Shown: piece after piece, positions 45,301 to 57,306 of the stretch | Layout: each line of letters begins with the position of its first letter | Numbering within the stretch: position 1 is the stretch's first letter | Assembly (NCBI GenBank): GCA_037178855.1 | Contig: JASJZC010000004.1 | Location: forward strand, 2,294,001 to 2,358,000 | From: Oscheius sp. JU75 | Lineage: Eukaryota; Nematoda; Chromadorea; Rhabditida; Rhabditidae | Reading direction: 5' to 3' | Length of the DNA: 64,000 nucleotides | Notes under the pieces: generated by a model | The model's input: the letters and a program-made list of their open reading frames with translations, nothing else | The model's database searches: none | What the model was told of the DNA's origin: nothing | Translations under genes and position numbers: made by a program

Positions 45301-48300
45301 AAGAAGAGCCTTGCTCGTTTCTCTCAGTCCAACAATCAGACGTTTCAAAGCCGATCCCGTTAAATATTTGCTGTCGCGAATAATGTGCGATGGATTGCAG
45401 TCCTTGACAACTTCCTTTGCCAGTTTGATCGCGTTTAACTGGTCCTGGGTCGGCTTACGACGCTCAGCTTCACTGCCACCACTTCCAAGACCGAACCAGG
45501 ACAAAAGTCCGGAGTCACCTTTCAAGGGTTCCGGGTCTCTAAAATCCAAGTGGGTGGAAGTTGGAGAAATTACAAACTTTTCGAGATTTCTAATAATCGA
45601 GACCCATCCCTTTTCATCAACAAAATCATCAACTTCCGTCAAATCCTGAGGCAAAAGATGGGCTTGGAACAGGGCGAGCAGTGTCTGAATCATGTTCATC
45701 CAGCTCTAAACAGTTTTTTATATATAAAGAAATGAGCTAAACTAACCTCACGTAGTATGTCGCCATTCTTGTGAACGAGTTCGAACAAGACACGGAGAGC
45801 TTCCTGGGCTTTGTGATTTTCGCCGAAGAGAATAGCGGTGGCTTCAGGGGTTTTAAAGAAGACGTCCAGACCGCCCGATCCGCTGTTTTCCTCGTCAACA
45901 GAAGCCTCCTTCATGATGAATGTACTGAACTTGCAGAGAGTGATGACCAGATTGTCAAACACGTTTTCCATGCCGAAAAAGGCGGCAATAGAGGCACACT
46001 TTCTGTAGCCGTTGAGAGCTCTCTGAAGTAACCTTTGATGGGTTAAAAGGAACATCATACTTTGAGAATAATGTCATGATCAGTCTTCCCGAAGACGAAG
46101 CTAAGCGTGGAAATGGTAGGTCCCCAGATGAGATTGAATAGGGAGTGATCGTTCCAGCCGGTGGGTGCATGGAGGAAGACACCTTCGGCGGTTTCTCCTC
46201 GTCGTAGCAGCACCTTCCAAAGGTAGTTCTCCTTGACAACACCCGTCTGCTCGGCAGGCATAACGATTTCTTCCGACCTAGAATAAATAGGCTCAGCGAG
46301 ATGTGATAAACAACAAACTTGATAGCGTTGAACATGGCCACAAGCATGTCTTGATCAAAATCTTGACCTCCATTAGTTCCGGAAAGGTTTCTTCGGAAGC
46401 AGTCCACCGTCATCGGTGGCTGAGCTCTTCTGACCTGAAAAGCAATTTGATAAGAGTTTTCTTACGAGGAACCTGAATATTGTGCTGGTCCATATTGAGC
46501 ATAATGATGGCGTAGGAGAGGGTGAAAGCGGCATCGACGTGGTTGAAAGGCTCGTTGTTGGCCTGGTACCACTCCTCCGAAAAGTGTTGCATGACCATGG
46601 AGATTTCGGCAGCTTCGCCAGGAAGACGGAAGGATTCGAGGAAAATTCTTAGAGCTTCGTCCAGCCGCGTGTTCTCGAATGGGAAAGACTTGACGAAAGC
46701 AGCCAGAACCTCCGCGTGCTTCCTGCTACAAATGTACTCTGCAATCTTCTTCTTGTCCAGCTGGGGATTGGAGCGAAGCCATTGAACGACGCTCTCAGCA
46801 TCAGCACTAAGAATTCCTTTCTCGCGGAGGAAATTTATTCCTTGTTTTGGATCCTTGTTGAATGTATCCGTGCCTTCGGCCAGAATCCGCTTCTTCTCCT
46901 TCCTCTGAATGACCTCGCTCAGCTGAGGAATATTCTCCGATGGAGCATGTCGATTCTCGTGAGCAACCGGAGTCACAGCCAGCTCTCTGGCCTCACCAGA
47001 ATGTATCGAACTCTTTCTTCTACAAAAAACAAAATGATAGAAAGTGGATGAGAAACTAACGTAGAGCCATCACTAACGGCCAAATCCTGACGACAGATAC
47101 AATTCTCGTCGATAGTGTCGATGACCACCAAGAGAGCATCGAGTGCGAGCAGTGAAGTATTTCCGAGACCGGACATTGGGAAGGACATGTCCTTCAGGAG
47201 TTCCGTCAGTTCTTCGAAAACGTTCGAACTGTAGAGATCGCAGTCGTAGTTGAGGTAGAGCTCGGTGACAAGACCAGGAATTCTCCACAAAACCACCAAC
47301 GACTCCAGAGCCATTTCCTTCTGTTCGTAGCTCGTGTGACGCTGAACATTGATTCAAATAAGAGCAAGTCATAATTGGCATACTTTTACACTACGAATGA
47401 TGGTCTTGAGCTTGTGGAAGTAGGACTCCAACTGGAACTTCAGCTCGTTCCTCATACTTTCAAAGAGCAGGAAGCAAACTTTGTTAGTAGCGGAAAACAC
47501 GGGCAGCTTCTCAGTATCGAGAAGTTCGAGCAGGGAACGACAGAGATTGTCCTTGATGAGAGGCATCAGGACAGGGTATTCGTTCAAATGGTCAGCAGCA
47601 GTCTGGCAAGAAATTTGGTAAGAGTATGTCAAGACAAAATACCTCGAGAGCAACTGTGATGAGATTGAGACCAAGAATAACCATGGACTCGGTGTTTCCT
47701 CTATCCAACGGATTGGCCAGCCCGATCAAGAAACGAAGGAGTTCGCGACAGCATGGAAGTCCGTAGGGCATGTGATCTGTGATCGTCGGTGGATCGTTCT
47801 GCGACAGAACTGCAACAGTGGCCGATTGGGAGCGAGAACGACGTTTCTAAACTTCTTCGATTCGGAGAGAACTGGAGATTTCTACCTTTTCCTTGTGAGC
47901 GAGTTCGTCTTCATCTGCACCATCACTCTCACTATCAGCCACTTCTCCCTCGTCAATTTTTTCATCGTGCTCGGTTTTGATCGCTTCTTCATTGCTACTT
48001 GTCACCACGTCGTATCCTGTAAAATGAATAAGACAAAACATGCAAATGTTTACCTAGCTGAGAAGCAGCCGCATCGGACCCTTTTCTCTCATGTTCCTGA
48101 TCTCTTGCCAAGATGAGAGGACTCTTCTCCAAAGATGGAGATTCTCTCTCATCTTCCTGATCCGAGTCGTCCACTTCATGAGCTCGTTGTCGTCGCTTCT
48201 CGCCCTTCGAATTCATAACAAGGTATCGAATGTAGGGATGGCGGATGTCTTCGCGGAAGGTCGGAAGACGAGTGAAAATATGCTGGGTGATCTTGGTCAA

Positions 48301-49019
48301 GGCGTCTTCAGATGCATAGCGCAGCTGAAGAGAGAGATTCTGCTCGAAGACGATTTTGAAACAGGATTCCATCATTCCGCAGACGGCTTCATTCGACAGA
48401 AGAACGCCAGGTGGCGAGAGCAGCAGATCCTTGAGTATCTAAACTTTTTTGTTGTTGGAAATGCAAAATAACTGACCACCAATATTTTGTAGAGGACTCC
48501 TTCATCGCTGTCACTACGCTTTCCGCCAATAAACTTGGTATGAACGACGGCATCGGCTATAGAATTGACGGCATTTCCGGCACGAATGCTGGAACAAGAT
48601 CATGCTTGCAGTGAAAAGGAAAACTCTAACCTGTTTGCATCAATAAGACCGTAGCAAATGAACTTGTCCACGGATAGAAGAGCAGCTCCAGTGATAGCAC
48701 CGTTGGTATTCTGAGCTTTGATGACCTCAAAGAAGGGTGAGAGATATGTAATCGGATTCATTCCGGCCAGATCAACGACCTAATTTTTTTTGATTGTCAA
48801 AATGAAAGGGGTAAACCGTGTTCAAAACCTCCTTTAGATCCACAAAGTTGCGAATCAAAGGATCCGTGTCTTCCGGTGGCTCCTGTTGTGACAACTGGTA
48901 CTGTCTCAAAAACGAACACTTAAAAAAATCAATAAACTATTCTACCTTCTGGCCTTTTTCAGCAGCGCGAGAACAGTGTTGGCCTCACCTCTGACGATAT
49001 ATACGCCATTTACAGCCAT
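42303..49019 (-). CDS. gbf-1: GBF1, large Arf guanine nucleotide exchange factor
   Basis: Start [20 protein letters not shown] at 49019, 5 nt behind TATTCAG and 120 nt below the IMMP1L stop. About 20 exons follow. Recognisable parts: the DCB/HUS region (48.9-47.1 kb, e.g. [20 protein letters not shown]), a complete Sec7 domain (46.98-46.4 kb, [20 protein letters not shown] and the Glu-finger [17 protein letters not shown]), HDS domains (46.3-42.9 kb, e.g. GYTSDNFLD and [19 protein letters not shown]) and a Gln/Pro/Tyr-rich tail ([17 protein letters not shown]) ending IYERP at 42303. GBF1 activates Arf1 at the cis-Golgi for COPI coat assembly. The acidic linker YKL-type insert (47.9-48.2 kb, Glu/Asp/Lys-rich) looks poorly conserved. 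An alternative last exon may exist at 44700. Confidence 0.92.
44700..44720 (-). other. Candidate alternative terminal exon of GBF1
   Basis: After the exon ending [11 protein letters not shown], a strong acceptor (CCCTTTTCAG) precedes an in-phase 21-nt stretch encoding IPVTVI and a TAG. A minus-strand AATAAA lies at 44623-44628, 70-80 nt further on. The full-length path instead skips to the acceptor at about 44578 ([10 protein letters not shown]). This would give a GBF1 isoform cut off after the HDS1-HDS2 region. Confidence 0.45.
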
Positions 49020-49139
49020 ATCGTCTGAATATTGGAGTAGATGAAAGCAAATTGACATGAATACAGCGGAATAAACAGCGAATAAACGCCAAATTACAAG
49101 ATATCTGTATGAAATAGAACCGCTTTATTAATGTGCCTA

Positions 49140-49777
49140 TTAAACGGGATGTTCTGGCTCCCAAAACCAGTGATTTGATATCCAACCGAACCTTAACTTT
49201 TTTATGAAAGCGGTGAACTAGGAACTAACCTGTTTAGCGGCCAAATTCTCAGAAACAGCCGTATCTGAACGAGTCCTTCAGGAACCGGACCGAAATGCCT
49301 CGAGTCCGTACTAGCGAAGGTATTGTCACCTTTAAGGAAGACGTGACCACGAGGAATGCGCCCATTCGGCAAAAAATTGCAGTCGACTCGATCTCCTTCC
49401 TGGAAACCGTTTTCCTGACGTGTTTACAAGTAAAGAAAATTGAAAATACGTAAACGGAACTCACTTTGGCCGTAACTCGTTTGCATAATAGTTGACCGGG
49501 ATCACTGGGGCTCAGACAACCGACTATGTCGCCTCTGTGCAAGTTTCCCGAGTTTATACCTGAAGACGAATTATCGGCGGAGAAAACAAGACTTACTGAG
49601 TCTTTCCGCTATTACGAGATCACCGTCATGAATTGTGGGATGCATAGAAGGCCCGGAACAGATGACTAGCTCTCCTACATGGCCGCTGATCGTGTGAGCT
49701 ACACAGGCAAAAATTCCAACGCCTTTCGCATATTTCCAGACTAGTTTTTTCGTGAAAAAGAGCTTGCCAGCGCTCAT
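49140..49777 (-). CDS. immp-1: Mitochondrial inner membrane protease subunit 1
   Basis: Start MSAGKLFFTKKLVWKYAKGV at 49777. A membrane helix (GVGIFACVAHTISGHVGEL) precedes the catalytic Ser in SGPSMHPTIHDGDLVI; after two introns come RGDIVGCLSPSDPGQLLCKR with the catalytic Lys, RVDCNFLPNGRIPRGHVFLK and GDNTFASTDSRHFGPVPEGL. This is the signal-peptidase-like IMP1/IMMP1L, which cleaves sorting signals of intermembrane-space proteins. A 39-nt intron leads to a last exon ending FWEPEHPV at 49140; if unspliced the protein would end four residues later. The GBF1 start is only 120 nt below, so the two are probably co-transcribed. Confidence 0.9.
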
Positions 49778-50139
49778 GTCATCCTGAAAGCAAATGATGC
49801 AAAAAGAAGATGAGACAGAGAAGGAACAAATTGAAAATAATTTAATCGAGAGGAACAATGTCAAAATGGAGTACGCAATCGTTTCCACGTTGCTCCTAAC
49901 CAGCTGAACTGCGTCAGAGAAATGGCGCGCGCAGCCGTATTCCCTAGGTCGAATAGAGACGCAGATGAAGTCAGAGAGAAGAGAAATAGAAGTGTATCTT
50001 TTCTTCAAAACTATACAAGGTTTTCGTGACAAGACAGCAAAGCAAAATGCAACACAAAAAAGTGCGGCTGGACAGGAGAAGTAATGAAAACGGTAGGATC
50101 CAACCAAACAGTACAAAAATAGGCATTCTCACTCAATGT

Positions 50140-50979
50140 TTACTGGGGGCGTCTGGTACTGGCTACTCGTGATTTTTCTTTTCTTTTTTTCAGTCTCTCC
50201 AATCGAACTTCTATACCACGCTCTTCATTCCCAAAGAATCCACTGAAGCTCTTCTCACATGGCGAAACACTGTCGGTCTTTTGGTTCTTCTCATCATCCT
50301 GGGTACTGGGACTGAGACGGACGAAGCCGAGTTTGCCCATCGAGTTGACTGTCTGCGCCAATTTTTTGGTCCGCTTGATATCTCGAAGCTGTGAAGACAG
50401 TTACCAGTTTCCGATTGGCAAATATGCGGAAAAGAAAAATGTTATGGAATATAGTCTGATATCAGGGTGTGGGTCCGACCACATGAGATCGACGGCAATC
50501 GTCTCGGCAGCAACTTCTTCTAGCGGTCTACGAATGGCTGTGATCTCCTCGACATCCTTCAGTTTCTCGCTGATGCCCCTGTGCATGCAAAGGATCTTCT
50601 TTTAGACGAGAGCGACAAGTGGGAGCCAGGCAAAGACCTCTTATTCCAGAGAACTTCGTTTGTTGCCGCGTCAAAGCGATCACTGGTCTCATCGTAGAAT
50701 CCGTAGACGCAGTTGATGTGACATTCGTGATTCCCACGCTCTAAAGGAACAAATGTCTAAGAAGATGTATTTGGAGGTAAGACAGCCGTGAACTTGTTGA
50801 CTAATTTGCTGAGCGTTTCTTCCTGCTTTAGTACTTCGAGTGTCTTCTCGCATAGTTCCTCTTTTATGTATTTCATGTATCTTTCGTTCAGAGCAGCATT
50901 GTTTCTCAGATGTTTCTGAAAGTAGAAAACTCTGAAGATTTGAAAAGTAGACTACCTTGACGAATTGGCGGAGATCCAT
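50140..50979 (-). pseudogene. Broken PP1-like serine/threonine phosphatase
   Basis: The minus strand shows pieces of a PPP-family phosphatase in the right order but in shifting frames: an N-terminal helix (MDLRQFVK, then KHLRNNAALNERYMKYIKEE), VHGCLTSKYIFLD where GDxHG and KYxFLGDYVDRG should be, RGNHECHINCVYGFYDE in another frame, then after an in-frame TAG KKILCMHRGISEKLKDVEEI and VDLMWSDPHPDI. The GDYVDRG region is largely deleted, HGG has become HRG, and the SAPNYCG half of the domain is absent; a basic tail ends at 50140. Two metal-binding motifs and the C-terminal half are gone, so no phosphatase activity is expected. Nematode genomes carry many PP1-like testis paralogs, one probable source. 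Confidence 0.75.
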
Positions 50980-51201
50980 TGTCTTACTGAGAGTAGCGGA
51001 GCCAAGATTATTATTTTGTGGTTGCAGAACTATCTGTAGTTTTCTCAGAATGCAATCTTTCGCAAATTAGCACGCTTTCGCATTATTCAGTAGTTTTATC
51101 CAAAAGAAAATTACAGTAGACAGACAGATAAAAAACCGGGTATAAAACGATAGAAGGACAACAAGTGTTCGTTTAACAACAATGACCAAAGAAATACGAA
51201 T

Positions 51202-52366
51202 CTAAGAGGATGGAGTATAAGGTTCGATAAGGTTTTTGCTGAACTCTTTGATTTTTTCCGGGCCACGAACCTCCGTCTCCAACAGCGGTAGCTTGGTCAG
51301 GTGGAAATCCTCGTAAAGATCTTCCATCTAAAGCTGGAATGAGAACCGACGCATTCAAATTCTTACTTGTTCAAGGTACTTGCGCTGGATATCGAACCGG
51401 GACTTGCACTTTTTACAGCTGACACAGCCCTTTTCATCCTTGTCGGGGAACAGTAGCTGGTTGATGATGATGTTGTGAGTGTCGATGTCCTGCTTGGTCA
51501 GCTCCTGTACCAGCCTCTCAGTCTCGTACAGTGAGAGGAACTCGGCGATGCAGACGCAAACGAACGTGGTCACTTTCTAAAATTATGACGTTGAATCGCG
51601 GGAAAGAAACCAATGTACCGGATCTTTGAACTGCTTATTGATCCTACGAATTGTAACCATGGTCTCCTCCATCTTGGTCATGGTCTCATCCGTGTTCATG
51701 TTTCCCATTCCTAATATTCCTCCAAGCTGTCCCAGCATCGGAGCAAAGGTGTTTTTCAGACCCATCAACTTGCCGAAAGTGGACTCGAGAACGGACGGAA
51801 ATTGAAGCAAACGCAGGGTATGGCCAGTAGGAGCTGTATCGAAGACGACCACATCGAAATCCATAGAATCAATGTGTCTGATCATCTCGGAAAAACTCAT
51901 AGCTTCGTCTATTCCAGGAAGATTTCCAGCAATGCCTTGCAGAACATCGCGTCCAACGGCCATGGCTGAATTTGGGGCATTTGGAAAATATTTAGACTGG
52001 AAGTTACGATTGTTATTGTCGGCGATGTTGAGACCTGGAATGCTGAAGCTGGAACTGGCAGCCTTTGTGTCTATTTCCAGAGCGTAGAGGTTCTCGAATC
52101 CATTCACTTTTTCGGGTTCTTTACCGAACTTTTGATTGAAGGCGTCGGATATGTTGTGAGCAGGATCGGTCGAGATCAGAAGAACACTTTTGCGGACAGA
52201 GGCTAGCTGGGCGGCCAGAGAACAACTGAAATGAAGAAATATTGTGAATGGGAACGGCATACCTGCAAGTAGTTTTGCCTACTCCACCTTTGCCACCAAC
52301 AAAGATCCATTTGAGCGTGTTTTGCTCGATAACGTTCTTCAGGGATCCATCAAGCTCTTCGGTCAT
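51202..52366 (-). CDS. asna-1: GET3/ASNA1, tail-anchored protein targeting ATPase
   Basis: Start [20 protein letters not shown] at 52366. The deviant Walker A loop [13 protein letters not shown] is split by an intron; then [20 protein letters not shown] (switch I), [20 protein letters not shown] (switch II), [40 protein letters not shown] with the dimer zinc motif CVSCKKC, and a last exon [20 protein letters not shown] ending PSS at 51202. GET3 receives tail-anchored proteins and hands them to the ER receptor; C. elegans asna-1 also affects insulin secretion. The segment between IDTKA and PGIDEAMS is some 12 residues longer than usual and rich in Asn/Ser. Confidence 0.95.
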
Positions 52367-52701
52367 TCTAACTTAAACTATACAAATACCATGATTTTTC
52401 TGGATTCGGCAATAGGTATGGAACCATTCAACAGATATGGCAGCAAAATAGAAAATGAAAACTGATAATATTTTATAGCATGAAGATTAAAATTGAAATC
52501 GTTCTTAGTGCACAGTAGACTCTAATTAATCAATCGTAAGTCCCCGGATACAAGATTGGCAAATGGGGGGAAAGCTTTGAATGTACAAATAGAATATCAC
52601 AGCCTTTTAACATATCGGAAGAAAGGGAGAAAGTGAAGATACCCGGATAAACAGCGTTGCAATTATGACAGATATAGACACACAGGGATAAAACTTCGGT
52701 T

Positions 52702-54781
52702 CTACATAGCGTCAAAGTGGAAACGATGAGACTGTTGCTGTCGCTCGATTCGGTCTTCCTTGCGCTCACGTCCGTGTAAGAAGCATACGACTATCATCAA
52801 AATTATGCAGACCACTGTGATCACGACCAGACTCTGGAAACGGAGATTAGCTGTACATAATAACTACGAACCTGAAGAATAAGAGTGGATGGAGTAACGT
52901 AGAGGCGACTAGTCCATCCTGTTGAGCCCAAGGGTGGTGGCATCATTATGATTCGTGAGTTGGGAACTATCTGCTTCTGCGAGTGCTGTCGCCAAGAGGA
53001 TGTCATTTTATCAGCATAGCGTGGAGACCCGACTACGAGCTCGTCAACGAAATTAGGACTTCTTCCAAGACCGAAAAGTACGTATGGCGCCATGAGACTT
53101 CGGTAAGTTTGAGCCGGCTGCTGACATGAGGTTGATCGAAGCGAGCCGCCCCATCCGTCAGACATCGTGAAGTACATACAAGCCCCTCCCCAGCTTATTC
53201 CTGTGCCTGAAATCATGAAATTTACAGAAGTGTTATAACAATGTGACCTGGTTTTCCGTCGATATCGCAGGTATTGGGATTTTGACAGTTTGTGAAGACG
53301 GAAACTTTTAAGAATGTCGTATCCCCCTTGTCTTCGCAACTGATGAACGAGAATTTCCTTGCACCGCTGTAATTGTATTCGAGGAGAATGTCCAGACTTC
53401 CGTCTTCTTTGAGGTCGAAGAAAGAGCTCATTGTAAGAGTTCCGAGAGCAATTTCTTTCGGCTGTATAAGCGCCATTTTTCTCACTTCGAACTTCCTAAA
53501 AATTAAAAGTTGAGTAGTAGGTAAAGAACAGGATACCTCGTGTCGTTGCCTTCACAATGAGGACAAGGTACGTTTTCGAGAATTTTCGCCACGATGGCCT
53601 TGTCACTGAGGAAAGTAGCAATGAGATCAGGGTATCCATCTGATGTGAAATCACCAACACGGAACAGAACTTTGGAACCGCTGTCGCTGATCACGGATGC
53701 GCTCTAGAAAAGACTAGTTCGTAGTTCTGTGCACACGCATACCCCAAGATCGATAGAGATATTGCTCCATCCATTATCTCTTTCCCACATGGCAAAATGA
53801 CTGATGTGCTCACATTGTTCCTCTTGACAGACAGGCACGAGAATTTCTAGCTTCATGTCGGCATTGAAATCACCAGGAATTGGAGCTCCGATATTCTGAA
53901 AACGCAACTAAAATAGCCGTGACAAGGGCTCACTTTCTGTTGGAGGACAGGTATGCTATCTCTTTTCCTCCAGACATTGTTCTTTATTCTCTGCAGCACT
54001 ACCATCTGTAGATATCCGTTTTCGGTTCTGTTCATCACGACCAGTTCAGCATATAGATCTCCGAGAACGTCGGCATACAGATGGGGCATTCCCGGGTAAA
54101 TGTCGAAGAATTCTTTCCTCTGATCGCTGAAAGCCTTCCGTAAAAAAATTGCACAACTGGGATACTAGAATTCCTCCATTGAACAATCGATAAATATCAT
54201 TTCATCAATGATTGTCGTTATTCGCTGACAGTAGATTGATCCATTAGCCAAAAAGCCGAAAATGTCGTGTTGTCCGTCTCCGTTAACGTCAACAGCCTGA
54301 AACTCGCAGTAGGAAGAAGGTAGAAACCAGTTCACCATAGCCTGAGATTGTAAAGTTTCCAAGTCCTTCCTCACAAAAATGTCAAAGGGTTCGGCCGATT
54401 TTGCTATCCATAAGGTATGCTTGAATTCCCTATCGGAAACTCTTTGGGAGACGAGGATATCCAACTTGGCATCACCATTAAAATCTCCCATCGAACATTC
54501 GACCTCATCGTTGCCGACATCGATGATTGATGCGTTATTGAAGATGCCTTCTTCTAGCTGAAATAACGCAAGATTCACAAATATAGAGAACATACCACTC
54601 TAATAGCGTCGTCATAAAGAAGAATGGTTAGATTTCGTCCTCTTTGAACGACAATGTCCGTGAACCTGTCGTTGTTAAAGTCGCCGAACCCGCAGACGCG
54701 ACCAACATTCGGTGGGATGCTTTTGGGTAGACCGTACGTACTCACGACAAATGTTAGGATGAAAAGAGACGAGGTGATCAT
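52702..54781 (-). CDS. lnkn-1: LINKIN / TIP (ITFG1), integrin-alpha FG-GAP adhesion protein
   Basis: Start MITSSLFILTFVVSTYG (signal peptide) at 54781. About nine exons give an ectodomain of FG-GAP/VCBS repeats with calcium-binding DxDxDG-like loops: GDFNNDRFTDIVVQRGRN, MGDFNGDAKLDILVSQ, QAVDVNGDGQHDIFGF, ADVLGDLYAELVVMN, PGDFNADMKLEILVPV, RVGDFTSDGYPDLIATF and SSFFDLKEDGSLDILLEY. A membrane helix (SLVVITVVCIILMMIVVCFL) and a short basic tail end at 52702 (HRFHFDAM). The family (T-cell immunomodulatory protein, C. elegans lnkn-1) maintains cell adhesion in migrating gonadal tissue and binds RUVBL and tubulin. Confidence 0.92.
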
Positions 54782-54960
54782 ATTTTCATGCCTAAAAACA
54801 GTAAAGTGGGATAAAAAAAAAAGTAGTATAAAAGGTATGAATGGTGAGTGAGACACCGGTGAAAGATCTAAGAAGGCAACGGATAAAATTTATGACAGAC
54901 ATAACAAGATTGTAACCTAACAGCGAGAAGGAAAACAGAGCAAAGGTCTAAAAGGGCCGT

Positions 54961-55500
54961 TTATAAAGAGCGAGCAAAGCGGTCCTTGATCTTCGGGATG
55001 AACTTGATGTGATCGTCAGCACACTTTCCAACACATTGGTCTAATTTATCATTGAATTGCATCATCTGCAAAGGGAAAAATCACATAGAAAACTGCCAGT
55101 AATACCTGAGACTCTGTGTATTTGTTCGTGTCCGGTCCGAACTGCTGAACAAGTTTATCGTAGCAAGTCATAGCACAACGAGAGAGCTGATCCTAAAGTT
55201 TTGTTTCGTGATGGCTAATGTAACGCAGAACTAACCTGTAGCCCTCCTAGTTCCTTCTCCAGCGTCCTCTGTGCATTCTTCATACCCGAGTTACACTTTT
55301 CGACGCAATTTTCAACTACTTCTCTGCTGCTGCTCTTGTTGTCGCAGCACTTTGCTGAGCAAAGGAACATCTGCTTTTGCATGTCACGGAGGTACTTCTT
55401 GTCCATATCGTCCTAAATTAGGAAAATAGATGCGTAAATGAAGGTAAACGAACGATCATCTCGTCGACAGCCTGTTTCACCTTGAACTGTGTCGCCTCCA
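54961..55500 (-). CDS. FAM136A homolog (DUF842)
   Basis: Four exons encode about 135 residues: MEATQFKVKQAVDEMI, DMDKKYLRDMQKQMFLCSAK, CCDNKSSSREVVENCVEKCN, SGMKNAQRTLEKELGGLQ, DQLSRCAMTCYDKLVQQFGP and DQCVGKCADDHIKFIPKI. Twin CX3C-type cysteine pairs (CSAKCC, CVEKC, CAMTC, CVGKC) are diagnostic of FAM136A, a mitochondrial intermembrane-space protein. The start is at 55500; the stop (54961) is 179 nt above the LINKIN start, an operon-like gap. Confidence 0.93.
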
Positions 55501-55871
55501 TCACCGACAATATGTCTCAATTATAAGAAGCAGCTGTAATATAAGGTTTTCGTCGGTATAGCCAGCAAGGAGAGTGAATAAGTTTTCAAAGGGAAAATGA
55601 ATGCCAGGCTGTAGAAAAACAAGAAAGGATGAATAAGCAAAAGGAATCTGCGTCCGGGTGAAAACATCATCAACGTTTCTTACGCAACTGCGTACTATTT
55701 CAACTTCTATCGTATCCTGTAATCAAAGCACGCAAGAGCTATTCTTTTAGACAACAGATGTGATTGACTGAATCTTTATGGAAACACTCAACCAAACAAT
55801 GAATTTAACTTAGGAGATCCTGTACAAAAACATATTTGATGGTATAAATAGATTGGCAGAGATGGGTGAGT

Positions 55872-56866
55872 TTATGAGCGGCTTCGACGACGACGAGGGG
55901 AGCGAGAGCGGGATCCTCCCCCGATTCTGGTACGGGCACCGAGGGGAATATCATTGGCACCGGTCACTTTACGCGGCGGGGAACGTCCTCGACGAGGGGG
56001 ACTTCTACGAGCAGGACTCTTTCTGGGAGGGGTACGGCGAGCTGGACTGTTTCTACGTTGAATTCCACGATTGATCGTCATCTCAACAGTCACGGCTTGA
56101 CCATCAATCTGACCACCGTCCATGTACTTGATAGCCTGCAAGTACACTGAACTCTTCTGACTATTGACGCACCAACCTTCTCGGCATCTTCCACATTCTC
56201 GTACTCAACCCATCCGTATCCACGATGCAGATGAGTGTGGGTACGATCCATTGGCAGTTCGCATGTCTTGATGTTTCCGTAGATGGCGAAAATCTCGTTC
56301 ATGTGTTCCTTGGTTAGGTTCCGAGACAAGTTTCTGACAGAGATTCTACGAGAAGGACTCTGTTTCCGTGGAGAGACTCCTCGACGAGGAGAGGTCTTTC
56401 TGGGAGAGACGGCTCTGCGCGGAGGAGATCGACGAGCACCACGACTTCCGCTACGGTCACGACGACGAGGAGAGGGAGAGCGACGACCTCTGCGAGGCGA
56501 GGGAGAACGACGGATTGGTCGTCCACCACGTTCAGCACGTGGTCCGCGAGGCGGAGAACGACGAGGACTCCTGGAACGACGAACCGGTCCCTGAAAAAGA
56601 ATAAAGACGTGCTGTTAGATGCTGAGTACTCACTCTTCCTGTGTCTCTACCAGTATTTCTTCTGCGAGGAGAACGAGAACGGGAGGAGCTAGACGAACTA
56701 GACGACCGGGAAGATCCGGTACTGCTGCTGAAAGGAAACATTTGTTTGAAAAAGGGGAGAAAGAAGAGAGATGCAGAAAAAAGTCACTGAATACCAACCT
56801 GCCAGAAGAACTCGAGGAGCTGCTGGAAGACGAGCGTGAACGACGTTTCTTTGCGGCTTCGGTCAT
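55872..56866 (-). CDS. rnps-1: RNPS1, SR-related RNA-binding protein of the exon junction complex
   Basis: Start MTEAAKKRRSRSSSSSSSSS at 56866. An N-terminal Ser/Arg-rich region spans three exons, then one RRM: RISVRNLSRNLTKEHMNEIF (RNP2), GNIKTCELPMDRTHTHLHRG, YGWVEYENVEDAEKAIKYMD (RNP1) and GGQIDGQAVTVEMTI. An Arg/Pro/Ser tail (NSPARRTPPRKSPARRSPPR) ends at 55872. This is the RNPS1 plan; the protein joins ASAP/PSAP complexes on spliced mRNA. RS-rich coding produces long open frames on the other strand, which are artefacts. It is divergent from the drebrin-like gene. Confidence 0.9.
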
Positions 56867-57306
56867 CTATAAAAGAGAACAATTTTAAATTGGAAATGCA
56901 TTGGAAAAAGAAAAGGCTGCACTATTCAAACAAAAATTTTTGTTTGATTATGTTTGTGAAATGAAATTCAAACGGTTTCTTACATTTAGAAAAGCAAGCC
57001 AGCAAATGATTCGAATTGGAAATGGTCCAGGTCTCGCCGCGCTAGCAACAGCCCAATCTAGGCAACCGAATCGGTAGACCAGACTTTGAGATGTCAGTAA
57101 GGAAAAGTTTTTGTGAATCACGATCCTCTGTTTATCTTGGCGGCTTTTCTCTTTTAGGTTATTGTCTCGGCGTCGCTTTTCCCTCCGTTCGTCCTGATAA
57201 CATTTTGTGTCCTATACAAAGTCAAATTCTCAAAAATGACTTGTGATGATCTTAAAGCTATCAATCTCTACTGTGAAGAGTCTCTTTAGGTGACTTCTAA
57301 TGAATC
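56867..57306. promoter_or_regulatory. Divergent promoter region between RNPS1 and drebrin-like genes
   Basis: 440 nt separate the two start codons, which point away from each other. No long frame is present. A GC-rich island (CTCGCCGCGCTAGCAACAGC, about 57033) lies in otherwise AT-rich sequence. Promoter function is inferred from position only. Confidence 0.4.

Noticed and set aside
49571-50116. 181-codon minus frame running into the IMMP1L start
   Set aside because: Its upstream half is low-complexity and hydrophobic; the IMMP1L ATG at 49777 and its presequence-like start fit the family better.
56283-56604. Plus-strand Arg/Glu-rich frames over RNPS1
   Set aside because: They mirror the Ser/Arg repeats of RNPS1 on the opposite strand.
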